A stretch of 51,749 nt of DNA from Pelagibacteraceae bacterium AG-390-A23 (GTDB lineage: Bacteria > Pseudomonadota > Alphaproteobacteria > Pelagibacterales > Pelagibacteraceae): positions 1-51,749 of the forward strand of contig QCGW01000006.1 of NCBI GenBank assembly GCA_003279775.1, read 5' to 3'. The notes below the pieces were generated by a model. The model ran no database searches and was not told the origin of the DNA. It saw only the letters and a program-made list of their open reading frames with translations. Below, piece after piece: positions 10,171-18,932 of this stretch. The position numbers and the translations under genes are program-made. The stretch's first letter is position 1. Every line of letters starts with the position of its first letter.

Positions 10171-11142
10171 TTATTTATTTATTTTTTTAAAAAGATCGTT
10201 TGCACTTATCCATCCAGCCTCTACTCTAGGACCTACAAACCAATCTGCACATACTCCTAAATTTAATTTGTTATTCCAATAACTTTTAATTTTTAAAGAT
10301 CTAGAATTTGAAGAATATTTCCAACCGTGATTTAATGAAGTTAATATTTTTGTTTTTTTAATTCCAGTAAGTTTAAAAAATTGATCAATTAAAATCTTTG
10401 AGTTTTTTTCTTTATTTTCTCTATTTTTATTTATTTTCTTATTTGCCCAAAGGCTTGTACTTTGTAAAGTCCATAAATCATTATTACTTTTAAATCTTTT
10501 TTTACTATTTTCTTTAGCGGCCCATCCTAAAATTTTATCGTTAAATAAATAACTTGATATGTTTTTATTTGTTTTTTTAATTTCGATCATGACTGTAATA
10601 TTTGCATCCATTTTAATTTTTTGTTTAATGAATGGATCCTTAATAAATTTTTTTGATAATTTTTTTAATTGTGGGAATGGGCAAGTTAATACTAATTTAT
10701 CATAATATTTTGTTTTATTGTTCTTAAAGACTAGCCTCCATTTCTTGTTTACAAATTTAATCTTCTCTAACTCACTTTGAAAATTACAATTTATATTCTT
10801 TATTAAATGTTTGCTAATATCATTGTTACCCTCGCAGCCAATTATTTTAACATGATTTTTATTTTCTTTTTTTAATTTGTTTAAAAAAATATGTTTGCCA
10901 CTCCATTTTTTTAGAATTTTTTTTTTACGTAAATTTGAAATAAATTTCTTAAATTGAATTGATTTTGGAGAAATATATTGAGCCCCATGATCAAATCCTT
11001 TTGACTTATTTAATCTTTTAAAAGAAGATCTGCCACCTGGGCCCCGAGCTTTATCATAAATGTGTACAGAATTTTTTTTACTTAACAAATTAGCTATTGT
11101 TGCTCCTGAAATTCCAGAGCCAATTACGCAATAACTACTCAT
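10171..11142 (-). CDS. FAD-dependent oxidoreductase, renalase/amine-oxidase-like
   Basis: The 323-aa protein starts with an FAD Rossmann motif (SYCVIGSGISGATIANLLS) and continues with YDKARGPGGRSSFKR, the GGR(S/M) flavin signature of amine-oxidase-like enzymes. FDHGAQYISP follows. Near the C-terminus NLGVCADWFVGPRVEAGWIS matches the 'GD(W/A)...G..VE.A..SG' region of the renalase/NAD(P)-FAD subfamily COG3380. The substrate is unknown. Its ATG overlaps the tldE stop (ATGA), so it is the third gene of a tldD-tldE-oxidoreductase operon. Confidence 0.8.
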   Translation of the reverse strand: MSSYCVIGSGISGATIANLLSKKNSVHIYDKARGPGGRSSFKRLNKSKGFDHGAQYISPKSIQFKKFISNLRKKKILKKWSGKHIFLNKLKKENKNHVKIIGCEGNNDISKHLIKNINCNFQSELEKIKFVNKKWRLVFKNNKTKYYDKLVLTCPFPQLKKLSKKFIKDPFIKQKIKMDANITVMIEIKKTNKNISSYLFNDKILGWAAKENSKKRFKSNNDLWTLQSTSLWANKKINKNRENKEKNSKILIDQFFKLTGIKKTKILTSLNHGWKYSSNSRSLKIKSYWNNKLNLGVCADWFVGPRVEAGWISANDLFKKINK

Positions 11143-12455
11143 TTTCCTGCAACGGTCATACCTTCTATCATCATAGTTGGTGAATTGACTGAATATTCGA
11201 ATTCTAAATCATTAGCTAAAATAATATTTTTGAACATATCCTTAAAATTACCAGCAATTGTTATTTCATTAACAGGATATTTAAATTCTCCATCTTCAAC
11301 TAAAAAACCAGTTGCACCTACTGAATAATCTCCAGTTACAATATTAGACCCATGACCAATAGTTTCTGTAATATAAAGACTTCTTGAATCTTTTTTAATA
11401 AGATCCTGATAGCTTATATTTCCTTTTTCAAAATATAAATTGGTAGTTCCACCACTTCTTCCATTTGATTTTAAATTTAACTTTTTTCCATTGTATGTAT
11501 CGACAAGATAGTTTTTAAGTATTCCATTCTCTATAAGTTGTAATGTATTTGAGTTTACACCCTCTGAATCAAAGTTTTGAGAACCCATTCCTTTAATTAT
11601 ATCTGGTTTATCAATTACATTTATTGAATCAGCAAAAACCTGTTGATCAATTTTATCCCTTAAAAATGAAGTGCCTCTTGCAATTGCGGAGGCAGATATT
11701 GCACTTGCAAAAACACTTAACATTCCCTTTGAAATTCTTTTATCAAAAATTATGTTTATCTTCTCACTCCCAATTTTTTTAGGGCTCAATTTTCTAATAG
11801 TTTGCTTGGCGGCTTTATTTCCGAGATCTGTTGCTTGCTTAATATCAGACAAATGACGTTTGCTAGAAAATTCGTAGTCTCTTTCCATACTATTTTCATC
11901 TTTTGCAACTGCTACACATGAAGCCGCAAAAGAAGAAGTTTTATAACCGTCACAAAAACCGTCACTATTTGCTAATATAAAATTTGATTTATTTTCAGTG
12001 AAACTAGACTCTGTATTTATTATTTGATTATTTGATGAAGCAGATTCCTCTAAATCTTTTAAATATTTTATTTTTTTATCATTTTCGAATCTTGTTTCAT
12101 CATACAAATTAAGACTACTAATTTGTTTGGCTAATAAATTTTTATCAGGCAAAGAATTAAATTCGTCCTCTGGTGTAATTTTTGTAGTTTCAAAGCACTT
12201 TTCAACTAAAGTTTTAATATTTTCATCTAGTAAATTTGAGGATGAAATTGATGATCTTCTTTTACCTAAATAAGTTTCTATACTTAATGCCAATCCATCT
12301 GATCTATCTGAGGCTTCTAGGGATTTATTTCTAAAATTAACTGTTTCTGAAATTGAGTGACCAACTGTAACACTTGCATCAGTTGCTCCCATTTTTTTTG
12401 CCAAATCTAAACAATATGAAGCTTTGGATTTTAGAAATTCTTGATCCTTAACCAT
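11139..12455 (-). CDS. pmbA: TldE/PmbA metalloprotease partner subunit
   Basis: Non-catalytic partner of TldD in the TldD/TldE heterodimeric protease, which trims unfolded peptides and matures some ribosomal peptides (microcin B17 in E. coli). The 438-aa protein has the PmbA pattern: N-terminal 'MGATDASVTVGHSISETVNFRN', then 'IIFDKRISKGMLSVFASAISASAIARGTSFL', and C-terminal 'GATGFLVEDGEFKYPVNEITIAGN'. No HExxxH motif is present, as expected for TldE. It lies 6 bases downstream of tldD and overlaps the next gene by 4 bases. Confidence 0.92.
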   Translation of the reverse strand: MVKDQEFLKSKASYCLDLAKKMGATDASVTVGHSISETVNFRNKSLEASDRSDGLALSIETYLGKRRSSISSSNLLDENIKTLVEKCFETTKITPEDEFNSLPDKNLLAKQISSLNLYDETRFENDKKIKYLKDLEESASSNNQIINTESSFTENKSNFILANSDGFCDGYKTSSFAASCVAVAKDENSMERDYEFSSKRHLSDIKQATDLGNKAAKQTIRKLSPKKIGSEKINIIFDKRISKGMLSVFASAISASAIARGTSFLRDKIDQQVFADSINVIDKPDIIKGMGSQNFDSEGVNSNTLQLIENGILKNYLVDTYNGKKLNLKSNGRSGGTTNLYFEKGNISYQDLIKKDSRSLYITETIGHGSNIVTGDYSVGATGFLVEDGEFKYPVNEITIAGNFKDMFKNIILANDLEFEYSVNSPTMMIEGMTVAGK

Positions 12456-12461
12456 AATACT

Positions 12462-13874
12462 TTAAAGTTTTGTTCCACCTACTGTCATTTTATCGATCAA
12501 AATTGAAGGTTGAGCGACACCCACAGGAACTCCTTGTCCTGCTTTGCCACAAGTTCCTATGCCTGGGTCTAACATCATATCATTTCCTACCATCGATACT
12601 TCTTTAAGTATTGATGGTCCGTCGCCAATAAGTGTTGCGCCTTTAATTGGAGATCCAATTTTACCATTATTTATTTCGTAAGCTTCAGTACAATTAAATA
12701 CAAATTTTCCAGATGTAATATCTACCTGGCCACCTCCAAAACTTACTGCAAAAATTCCTTTATCAACAGATTTGATCATTTCATCTTGAGTTTGATTACC
12801 ACTTAACATCATTGTATTTCTCATTCTTGGCAAAACAATATGTCTATAATTTTCTCTTCTTCCAGATCCGGTAGATCTTGTATTCATTAATCTTGCATTG
12901 TGCCTGTCTTGCATAAAGTTTTTAAGAATACCATTTTCAATTAAAACTGTTCGCTCGGTTGGTGTTCCCTCATCATCAATGGTTAAACTACCTCTTCTAT
13001 TATCTATCGTACCATCATCAACAATTGTTACTCCCTCACTTGCAACTTTTTCTCCCATAAGATCATGAAATGCTGATGTTTTTTTTCTATTAAAATCTCC
13101 TTCTAGACCATGACCAATTGCTTCATGAATTAAGATAGCAGGCCAACCAGGTCCTAAAACTACCTTCATCTCACCAGCAGGTGCTGGTTTGCTTTCTAAA
13201 TTTACTGATGCAATTCTAAAAGCCTCTTCACAAACATTTTTCCAGTTATCATTTTTTAAATAATCGTCATAAGATTGTCTGCCACCAATTCCATACACAC
13301 CTGTTTCTTTTCTTCCATTTTTTTCCAACATTACGGAGACATTAAATCTAATTAATGGACGTACATCGGTGAGTGCTTCTCCACCTGATCGAATAATTTC
13401 AATTGATTTTTGCTCACCAGCAAAACTAGCAGTCACTTGTTTTACTGATCCATCTTTTTTTCTTAAAAAATCATTTACTTTATTTAAAACTTCTAATTTC
13501 GAGTCTAAAGTTTTTTGTTCAATTGGATTAATATCTTCATAAAATTTTTTATTAGATTTTGGAATTTCATGATTATATGTGCCTTTAATTGATTTAAGAG
13601 TTGATTTAAGATTTTCTGAAGAATTTTTTAATGAATCTTTTGATATTTCATTGGAATATGAATAGGCAACAACCTCGTTTGAAATAGCTCTAAAACCAAA
13701 TCCTAAATCAGAACTATAGTTTGAGTTTTTTATTTTATTGTCATCTAACAAAATTGACTCTGATTTAGACTCCTCTAAATAAAGCTCACCATCATCACAA
13801 TTATTAAGTGTTTCAGATACTATTTTATCTGCATCTTGTCTTGTTAAATCAGATTTGTTAAAGAAATTACTCAT
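12462..13874 (-). CDS. tldD: TldD metalloprotease catalytic subunit
   Basis: Zinc metallopeptidase subunit of TldD/TldE. The 470-aa sequence contains the HExxxH zinc motif at His250-Glu251-His255 (AILIHEAIGHGLEGDF). Near the C-terminus it has the conserved MMLDPGIGTCGKAGQGVPVG segment, whose Cys is the expected third ligand. The RRGSLTIDDEGTPTERTVLI region is also typical. ATG at 13874 gives a full-length protein. It is the first gene of the tldD-tldE-oxidoreductase operon; no RiPP precursor is evident nearby. Confidence 0.95.
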   Translation of the reverse strand: MSNFFNKSDLTRQDADKIVSETLNNCDDGELYLEESKSESILLDDNKIKNSNYSSDLGFGFRAISNEVVAYSYSNEISKDSLKNSSENLKSTLKSIKGTYNHEIPKSNKKFYEDINPIEQKTLDSKLEVLNKVNDFLRKKDGSVKQVTASFAGEQKSIEIIRSGGEALTDVRPLIRFNVSVMLEKNGRKETGVYGIGGRQSYDDYLKNDNWKNVCEEAFRIASVNLESKPAPAGEMKVVLGPGWPAILIHEAIGHGLEGDFNRKKTSAFHDLMGEKVASEGVTIVDDGTIDNRRGSLTIDDEGTPTERTVLIENGILKNFMQDRHNARLMNTRSTGSGRRENYRHIVLPRMRNTMMLSGNQTQDEMIKSVDKGIFAVSFGGGQVDITSGKFVFNCTEAYEINNGKIGSPIKGATLIGDGPSILKEVSMVGNDMMLDPGIGTCGKAGQGVPVGVAQPSILIDKMTVGGTKL

Positions 13875-13959
13875 TCATCTTAAATAGTGATTTGTTGATA
13901 ATTTTCAACTGATCATTTTACGCATGTACAATTTATGACTAAAAGTTAATTATTGTTAA

Positions 13960-14313
13960 ATGAAAGTATTTTTTAATAACTCTTGTAAAATCTGTAGATC
14001 AGAAATTAACTTATATAAAAAAGAAAATATCAAAGATATTGACTGGATAGATATAACAAATAACTCAGATGCTGAAAAAGAAACATCTAGAAATGATAAA
14101 GAATTATTAAGAAGATTACATGTTAAGGAGAATGGTAAAATTATTCAAGGTGCAGAGGCATTTCTTTATGTTTGGAAAAAAATTCCAAAATACAAATTTT
14201 TATATAAATTTTTCAAACTACCAATAATTTTCACAATCTTTAAATATGGGTATGAGATAATTGCCTTTTTTTTATATTTAAAAAATAAAAAACAACTTAA
14301 AAAACTAAGTTAA
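13960..14313 (+). CDS. DCC-family (DUF393) thiol oxidoreductase-like protein
   Basis: A 117-aa protein starting MKVFFNNSCKICRSEINLYKK. In the DCC family the N-terminus is normally (Y/F)DGxCxxC; here NNSCKIC keeps CxxC but replaces DG with NN. The later RLHVKENGKIIQGAEAFLYVWK fits the family 'R(L/M)HV...G....G..A' pattern. The C-terminus has a hydrophobic stretch (PIIFTIFKYGYEIIAFFLYL). Function is unsettled; a redox or electron-transfer role is proposed for the family. It is divergent from tldD (85 bp gap) and overlaps the stop of the next, convergent gene by 9 bases. Confidence 0.8.
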   Translation: MKVFFNNSCKICRSEINLYKKENIKDIDWIDITNNSDAEKETSRNDKELLRRLHVKENGKIIQGAEAFLYVWKKIPKYKFLYKFFKLPIIFTIFKYGYEIIAFFLYLKNKKQLKKLS

Positions 14314-14598
14314 AAAAAATATTAAAAATTCACTAAGTAAAGACATAGATAATAAAAACATAATTAATAAAATTGAATACATAAGAGTTATAACTCTATT
14401 TCTTTTTCTTCTCAGTCTAACAAAAATTTTATCATCTAGATCTGAAATATCCCTTTCACCAACTACGGGATAATCATAACTCCATCGCCATGTAGATTGA
14501 CCTAACCTAGAGTCGAGACTGTTAAAATACCTTATCCAAGCAAGAACATATTTTAATACTAGATACAAAATAATCATTAGTATTGAAGAAAATAACAT
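14305..14598 (-). CDS. Small membrane protein, 97 aa, unknown
   Basis: It has two hydrophobic segments, one at the N-terminus (LFSSILMIILYLVLKYVLAW) and one at the C-terminus (ITLMYSILLIMFLLSMSLL). A charged middle segment contains RDISDLDDKIFVRLRRKRNR. I do not recognise a family. The basic RLRRKRNR just before the second helix suggests a cytoplasmic loop. ATG start at 14598; 30 bases separate it from the stop of the upstream lysine-rich gene on the same strand, so they may be co-transcribed. Confidence 0.55.
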   Translation of the reverse strand: MLFSSILMIILYLVLKYVLAWIRYFNSLDSRLGQSTWRWSYDYPVVGERDISDLDDKIFVRLRRKRNRVITLMYSILLIMFLLSMSLLSEFLIFFLT

Positions 14599-14628
14599 TC
14601 TTAATGATACTTAATTATGTATTATAAT

Positions 14629-15858
14629 TTAATTGATATTTTTGGCTCTTTTTCTTGCAATTAACTGCGTAAGAGCATCAACCATAGTATCTGAGGCCTT
14701 AAATATTTCATTATTTTTAAACTCATGAGAAATATTTTTTTCCGGATTGGTTTTGTCTTCAATAACTATTCCTTCATCTGGTGAATTATTTTTTATATAA
14801 ATTAATAAAAGCCATTCATCATCTGAGGCTTCATCCCATTTAACAAATATTTCTCCTGTTTCAAATCTTCTGTCTATACATCTAAAGATGGACATATGTC
14901 TTGTTATGTGTCTTTTGTTTAATTGAAATACTAAACTGCTAGCACTTCTGTAAAAACTTTCGAGAGCAAACTCAATTTTCTGTCTAGCTAAAGTATATTC
15001 TTTTTCTTTTTGTAAAAGTGTTTCTCTATCTTCATCTCCCTGAATTTTAACTCCTAAAGCCTCTACTCTTTCTCTAATTTTTTGATCTCTTATAATTCTG
15101 TATTTTTCTTTTAATTTTTCTATTCTTTGTTGTAAGCCAGCATAATCCTCTCTCTTTTCTCTTAAGGAAATTTTTTCCAATTTCTCTAATTCTTTAACCT
15201 CTCTAACTCTGAATTTTTCAATTTGTTTATCTAATTTTAATTGTTGTAAAAATTGCTTTTGTTTTTCTGCTTGTTCAATTCTTAAAAGAGCTTGTTCTTT
15301 TCTTAAGAATAATTTTATTTCTTTTGTTCTTTGTTTTTCTAATCTAATTTCATCTTTTAAAGCTTGTTCTTTTAATTTAACTTTTAATTCAGCCTCTTTT
15401 TGCTTTTCTTTTGCAGCTTCAATCTTTTCTAATCGTTCTTTTTCTTGTTTTTCTAATTTTAACCTTCTTGCTTCATCTTTTTTTAGAATTTTGTATTGTG
15501 AAATTGTGTATGCAATTTTATCAAAAAATGCTTGGATATATTTTTCAAAACCAAAATTTAATCTAAACTTAAATTCAGGCTTTAAAGAATTTTGAAAGTT
15601 AACTACTTTTAAAAGAAAATCTGGTTTCTTTGATGCAATAGATTTAGATTTTTTTGAAATTTTTTTTTTTGATTGTTTTGGTTTTTTTTGTTTTTTTTGT
15701 TTTTTATTTTTTTGTTTTCTTCGAGTATTAATTTTTTTTACAGATTTATTTTTAATCTTAAATTTATTTGACTTTTTAGATATTTTTTTAACTCTTTTTT
15801 TGGTTTTTCTTTGATTTTTAGAAATAATTTTTTTTAATTTTTTTTTCTTTTTTTTCAT
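14629..15858 (-). CDS. Lysine-rich coiled-coil protein with conserved C-terminal domain, unknown
   Basis: About 409 aa. Roughly the first 75 residues are over half Lys/Arg/Gln with poly-Lys runs, like a histone H1 tail. Next comes a short non-repetitive region, then a long Glu/Lys/Arg/Leu coiled coil. The last 110 residues are ordinary globular sequence with aromatic and Cys residues (HITRHMSIFRCIDRRFETGE; VKWDEASDDEWLLLIYI). The globular end suggests a real, selected protein. I do not recognise the family. An in-frame TTG at 15882 would add 8 residues; I prefer the ATG at 15858. The poly-A/T tracts make sequencing indels possible. It lies downstream of cfa on the same strand. Confidence 0.6.
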   Translation of the reverse strand: MKKKKKKLKKIISKNQRKTKKRVKKISKKSNKFKIKNKSVKKINTRRKQKNKKQKKQKKPKQSKKKISKKSKSIASKKPDFLLKVVNFQNSLKPEFKFRLNFGFEKYIQAFFDKIAYTISQYKILKKDEARRLKLEKQEKERLEKIEAAKEKQKEAELKVKLKEQALKDEIRLEKQRTKEIKLFLRKEQALLRIEQAEKQKQFLQQLKLDKQIEKFRVREVKELEKLEKISLREKREDYAGLQQRIEKLKEKYRIIRDQKIRERVEALGVKIQGDEDRETLLQKEKEYTLARQKIEFALESFYRSASSLVFQLNKRHITRHMSIFRCIDRRFETGEIFVKWDEASDDEWLLLIYIKNNSPDEGIVIEDKTNPEKNISHEFKNNEIFKASDTMVDALTQLIARKRAKNIN

Positions 15859-15886
15859 TTTAAGAGAGTTAGTTTCTACCAATTAT

Positions 15887-17077
15887 TTATTGATAAATAT
15901 AGTCTCTTGTAACAGGTGTAGAAGAATAATTCTTTGTTAATTGAAATTGATATACAACTTGATCACCCCATTTAAATGCCATCTCACAACCAGCAAGATA
16001 AAACTCCCACATCCTAAAAAATCTTTCATCGAACATTTGAATTATTTTGTCTTTATTTCGAATGCAATTTTCTTTCCAATGTCTTAGAGTATGTGAGTAA
16101 TGAAGTTTTAAAACCTCAATATCTGCAACAATTAAGCCCGCTTTTTCAATCGGTGTTGTTACTTCACTTAAACTCGGAGTGTAGCCCCCTGGAAAAATAT
16201 ACTTAGTAATCCATGGATGTGGATCTCTTGGTGGATTAACTGAACCTATGGTGTGAATCAATGATACTCCATCATCTTTTAAAAGTTTTTCAACTTGTGA
16301 AAAAAATTTTCTATAAAATTTTCTTCCTACATGTTCAAACATTCCAACACTGACTATTCTATCAAATTTTTCATTGAGCTCTCTATAATCCATTAACTTA
16401 AAGTGTAATTGATTCTCTAAATTAAGTTCTTTTGCTTTTTTCTTACAGTAATTAAACTGGTTTTCTGAAAGTGTAATACCTGTTACTTCGCAGTTTGCAC
16501 TTTTTGCAATATCTACTGCTAAAGAACCCCATCCACATCCAATATCTAAAACTTTATGATTTGGCTTTATATTAAGTTTTTTTATTATATGCTGAATTTT
16601 ATTATTTTGAGCAGTTTCCAATGTATCTGTTTCATTTTTAAAATATGCACATGAGTATTGTCTTTTAGGGTCTAGAAATAAGTCATAAAGATCATCCGAA
16701 ATATCATAATGATGTGAAACGTTCATTTTAGATTTTTTTATAAAATTAAAATTAGTTAAATATCTATAAGAACCTCTTAATCTATTAATTAAATAACTAA
16801 AAAAATTTAAGTCTCCTCTACCAAAATTCATTAAAGAAAGATCCAAAAAATCAGTTAATGTTCCATTCTCTATAGTTATTTCACCATCTGTATAAGCTTC
16901 ACCAAAGTATAAATCAGGATGAAACAATAATTTATAATGAAGATTTTTATTTAAAATTTTAACTTTTATTGGGTTTTCACTTTTTGGATTTCCAATAATG
17001 TAACTTTTTGAATTAGCATCAACTAATATAAATCCATCTTTTTTAAAAACATTATTTAAAAATCTAGCCAGTTGCAT
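15887..17077 (-). CDS. cfa: Cyclopropane-fatty-acyl-phospholipid synthase family methyltransferase
   Basis: SAM-dependent enzyme adding a methylene bridge to unsaturated acyl chains of membrane phospholipids. The 396-aa protein has the CFA N-terminal domain (LYFGEAYTDGEITIENG), NVSHHYDISDDLYDLFLDPKRQYSCAYF, and the SAM motif HKVLDIGCGWGSLAVDIA. VSVGMFEHVGRKFYRKFF and the C-terminal ENCIRNKDKIIQMFDERFFRMWEFYLAGCE are also characteristic. Related members make other modified fatty acids. ATG at 17077 directly abuts the stop of the upstream aldolase gene, so the two are co-transcribed. Confidence 0.9.
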   Translation of the reverse strand: MQLARFLNNVFKKDGFILVDANSKSYIIGNPKSENPIKVKILNKNLHYKLLFHPDLYFGEAYTDGEITIENGTLTDFLDLSLMNFGRGDLNFFSYLINRLRGSYRYLTNFNFIKKSKMNVSHHYDISDDLYDLFLDPKRQYSCAYFKNETDTLETAQNNKIQHIIKKLNIKPNHKVLDIGCGWGSLAVDIAKSANCEVTGITLSENQFNYCKKKAKELNLENQLHFKLMDYRELNEKFDRIVSVGMFEHVGRKFYRKFFSQVEKLLKDDGVSLIHTIGSVNPPRDPHPWITKYIFPGGYTPSLSEVTTPIEKAGLIVADIEVLKLHYSHTLRHWKENCIRNKDKIIQMFDERFFRMWEFYLAGCEMAFKWGDQVVYQFQLTKNYSSTPVTRDYIYQ

Positions 17078-17962
17078 CTAAGCCGCCTTAGTATTTTTAA
17101 TTGAAAAATTTAATTTCTCTAAATTATTGATTAAATCTGACTCATCTTTAGCATTTAGAATGCTGAGTGGTGGTAAAAGATTTTTATAATACATTTCTTT
17201 TTTACTAAAGTATGTATGTAAACCTGAAATTAAATTATATTTTTCAAATTCAGCTCTTACATCACAAAGGCTTTGATTTACTGTTTGATCATTTCCATCA
17301 TTAAAATCATCATATACTTTTCTTGCCAGTGCAGAAGTGGCATTACATGTAGCTGTAATTATTCCTGAACAGCCTAATTGAAGTCCTTTAAATAATTTAG
17401 ATTCTGATCCAGGTAAAACTGAAAAATTATCAATTTTTAAGTTTTCAAAAAGATTGTAAGAACTATCCTTTACTCCAATAATATTTTTTGGATATTTTTT
17501 AACCAACTCTTCAATACACTCAATGCTAAACTTATAACCACATAGTTTTTCAAAATTATACAATACTATCTCACAATCAGAAATTACTTCTACTATTTTG
17601 CTATAAAATTCTATTACCTCTTTATCTCCATATTTATAGTAAGCAGGTGGCATGATTAAAAATCTATTAAAACCTAAAGATTTAGAAACCCTCATTAAAT
17701 TAATTGTTTCACCTAAAGAATTTAAACCAGTACCAATAATATACTTTTCTTTGTGTTTGCTTGAGGTCAGATGATTTAACAAATTAATTTTTTCAGAGAT
17801 AGGTATAAGTTGGGCCTGTCCAGTGCTTCCAAAAATAGCTGCTCCATGACAACCATTGTCAATAACCATTTCTGCGTGTTTAATAGTATTTTCAACATTT
17901 AGTGTTAAATCATCATTTAACAATGACATTGAAGCTGCATATATTCCTTTTATTAAACTCAT
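17078..17962 (-). CDS. DapA-superfamily Schiff-base aldolase, not DapA itself
   Basis: A 294-aa TIM-barrel lyase/synthase of the dihydrodipicolinate synthase family. The Schiff-base lysine is Lys165 in NIIGVKDSSYN, and the conserved tyrosine is Tyr135 in IVLYNFEKL. The pyruvate-binding (T/S)TGE motif reads STGQ (46-49) with Gln in place of Glu, unlike genuine DapA. The C-terminal half keeps LPGSESKLFKGLQLGCSGII. Likely a 2-keto acid aldolase (KDG/NAL-like) or relative; the substrate cannot be read. It leads the aldolase-cfa pair and is divergent from the epimerase-like gene by 34 bases. Confidence 0.8.
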   Translation of the reverse strand: MSLIKGIYAASMSLLNDDLTLNVENTIKHAEMVIDNGCHGAAIFGSTGQAQLIPISEKINLLNHLTSSKHKEKYIIGTGLNSLGETINLMRVSKSLGFNRFLIMPPAYYKYGDKEVIEFYSKIVEVISDCEIVLYNFEKLCGYKFSIECIEELVKKYPKNIIGVKDSSYNLFENLKIDNFSVLPGSESKLFKGLQLGCSGIITATCNATSALARKVYDDFNDGNDQTVNQSLCDVRAEFEKYNLISGLHTYFSKKEMYYKNLLPPLSILNAKDESDLINNLEKLNFSIKNTKAA

Positions 17963-17996
17963 ATATTTTTTAAAACATATAATAATAAAAATAATA

Positions 17997-18932
17997 ATGA
18001 ATAAAAGAGTAAACTTAATTATTGGTTCAGGCGTATTAGGGGCATATTTATCAGCTGAACTTTTGAAAAAGAAAGAAAAAGTAATTGTAACCTCAAGATC
18101 ACTAAGTAAAAAATTTATTAATTATAAATATCTCAAAATAAAAAATAAAATTAAATTTGAAAAACTTAATACAGGTAAAAAAAACCAAATTAAAAATATT
18201 ATTCAAAAATATAACCCAGATAAAATTTTCTATTTTAGTGGACAAAGCTCCTTACCAAAAAGTATTAAAAGTAAAAAAGAAACTCTAAGTTCGCATTATT
18301 ACGGTACTAAAAATTTCTTAGATATTTTAAAGAGTCAAAAATTAGATACTAAATTTTTTAAAGCTAACTCAGGTTATATATTTCAACCAAAAAACGGGCT
18401 TATTCATTTAAATTGTAAATTCTCTTCAAACGACAATCCATATATTAAAGCACAGCAGAAAGTATTTAATTTAATAAAAATATATAGAAAATTTGGATTA
18501 AATTTATCAAATTTAATATTCTTGCAAATTGAGTCTCCATTGAGAAAAAATGATTTTTTTATAAAAAAAGTTTGCTTGGGATCTAAAAATAAAAAAAAGA
18601 TTATTGTTGGAAATTTAAATACATTTAGAGATTATTCTTGGATTACCGATGTAGTTAAAGCTATACACCTCACATCTAAATTAAAATCTAAAGATTATAT
18701 TATTTCAGCAGGAAAAAAACTTTCTGGCATTGAAATAATTAAAACAGCTTATAATCTTAACAAATTAGATTATCGAAAATATTTTTCAATTAATAAAAAA
18801 TTTTTTAGAAAGAAAGAAAGTAAATTCTTAATTGGATCAAATAAAAATTCTTTGCACCTAAAAAATAAACATAATTTTAAATTTAATATTTTTGGTAAAA
18901 AATTAATTGAAAAAATGTATAAAAGTTTATGA
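17997..18932 (+). CDS. NAD(P)-dependent sugar epimerase/dehydratase-like protein (SDR)
   Basis: A 311-aa extended-SDR protein. It begins MNKRVNLIIGSGVLGAYLSAELL, where GSGVLGAYL is a variant of the GxxGxxG nucleotide-binding loop. The mid segment IFYFSGQSSLPKSIKSKKET and the RDYSWITDVVKAIHLTS region are typical of NDP-sugar epimerases. The usual catalytic YxxxK is not clear (NPYIKAQQK is the best candidate). I start at ATG 17997; a reading frame open further upstream, over the aldolase gene, has no support. Its stop overlaps the next gene's ATG by 4 bases, so it forms a pair with the GT9 gene. Confidence 0.7.
   Translation: MNKRVNLIIGSGVLGAYLSAELLKKKEKVIVTSRSLSKKFINYKYLKIKNKIKFEKLNTGKKNQIKNIIQKYNPDKIFYFSGQSSLPKSIKSKKETLSSHYYGTKNFLDILKSQKLDTKFFKANSGYIFQPKNGLIHLNCKFSSNDNPYIKAQQKVFNLIKIYRKFGLNLSNLIFLQIESPLRKNDFFIKKVCLGSKNKKKIIVGNLNTFRDYSWITDVVKAIHLTSKLKSKDYIISAGKKLSGIEIIKTAYNLNKLDYRKYFSINKKFFRKKESKFLIGSNKNSLHLKNKHNFKFNIFGKKLIEKMYKSL

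Noticed and set aside
15661..15720. Low-complexity poly-T stretch as a repeat element
   Set aside because: It is coding sequence for the lysine-rich tail on the minus strand (AAA/AAG codons), not a separate repeat.
17078..17962. Calling the aldolase DapA (lysine biosynthesis)
   Set aside because: The pyruvate-binding motif is STGQ and the context is not lysine-related, so only the superfamily is supported.
17856..17996. Upstream extension of the SDR gene over the aldolase gene
   Set aside because: The extension is the antisense of the aldolase start and its translation is hydrophobic non-family sequence; the Rossmann motif starts just after the ATG at 17997.
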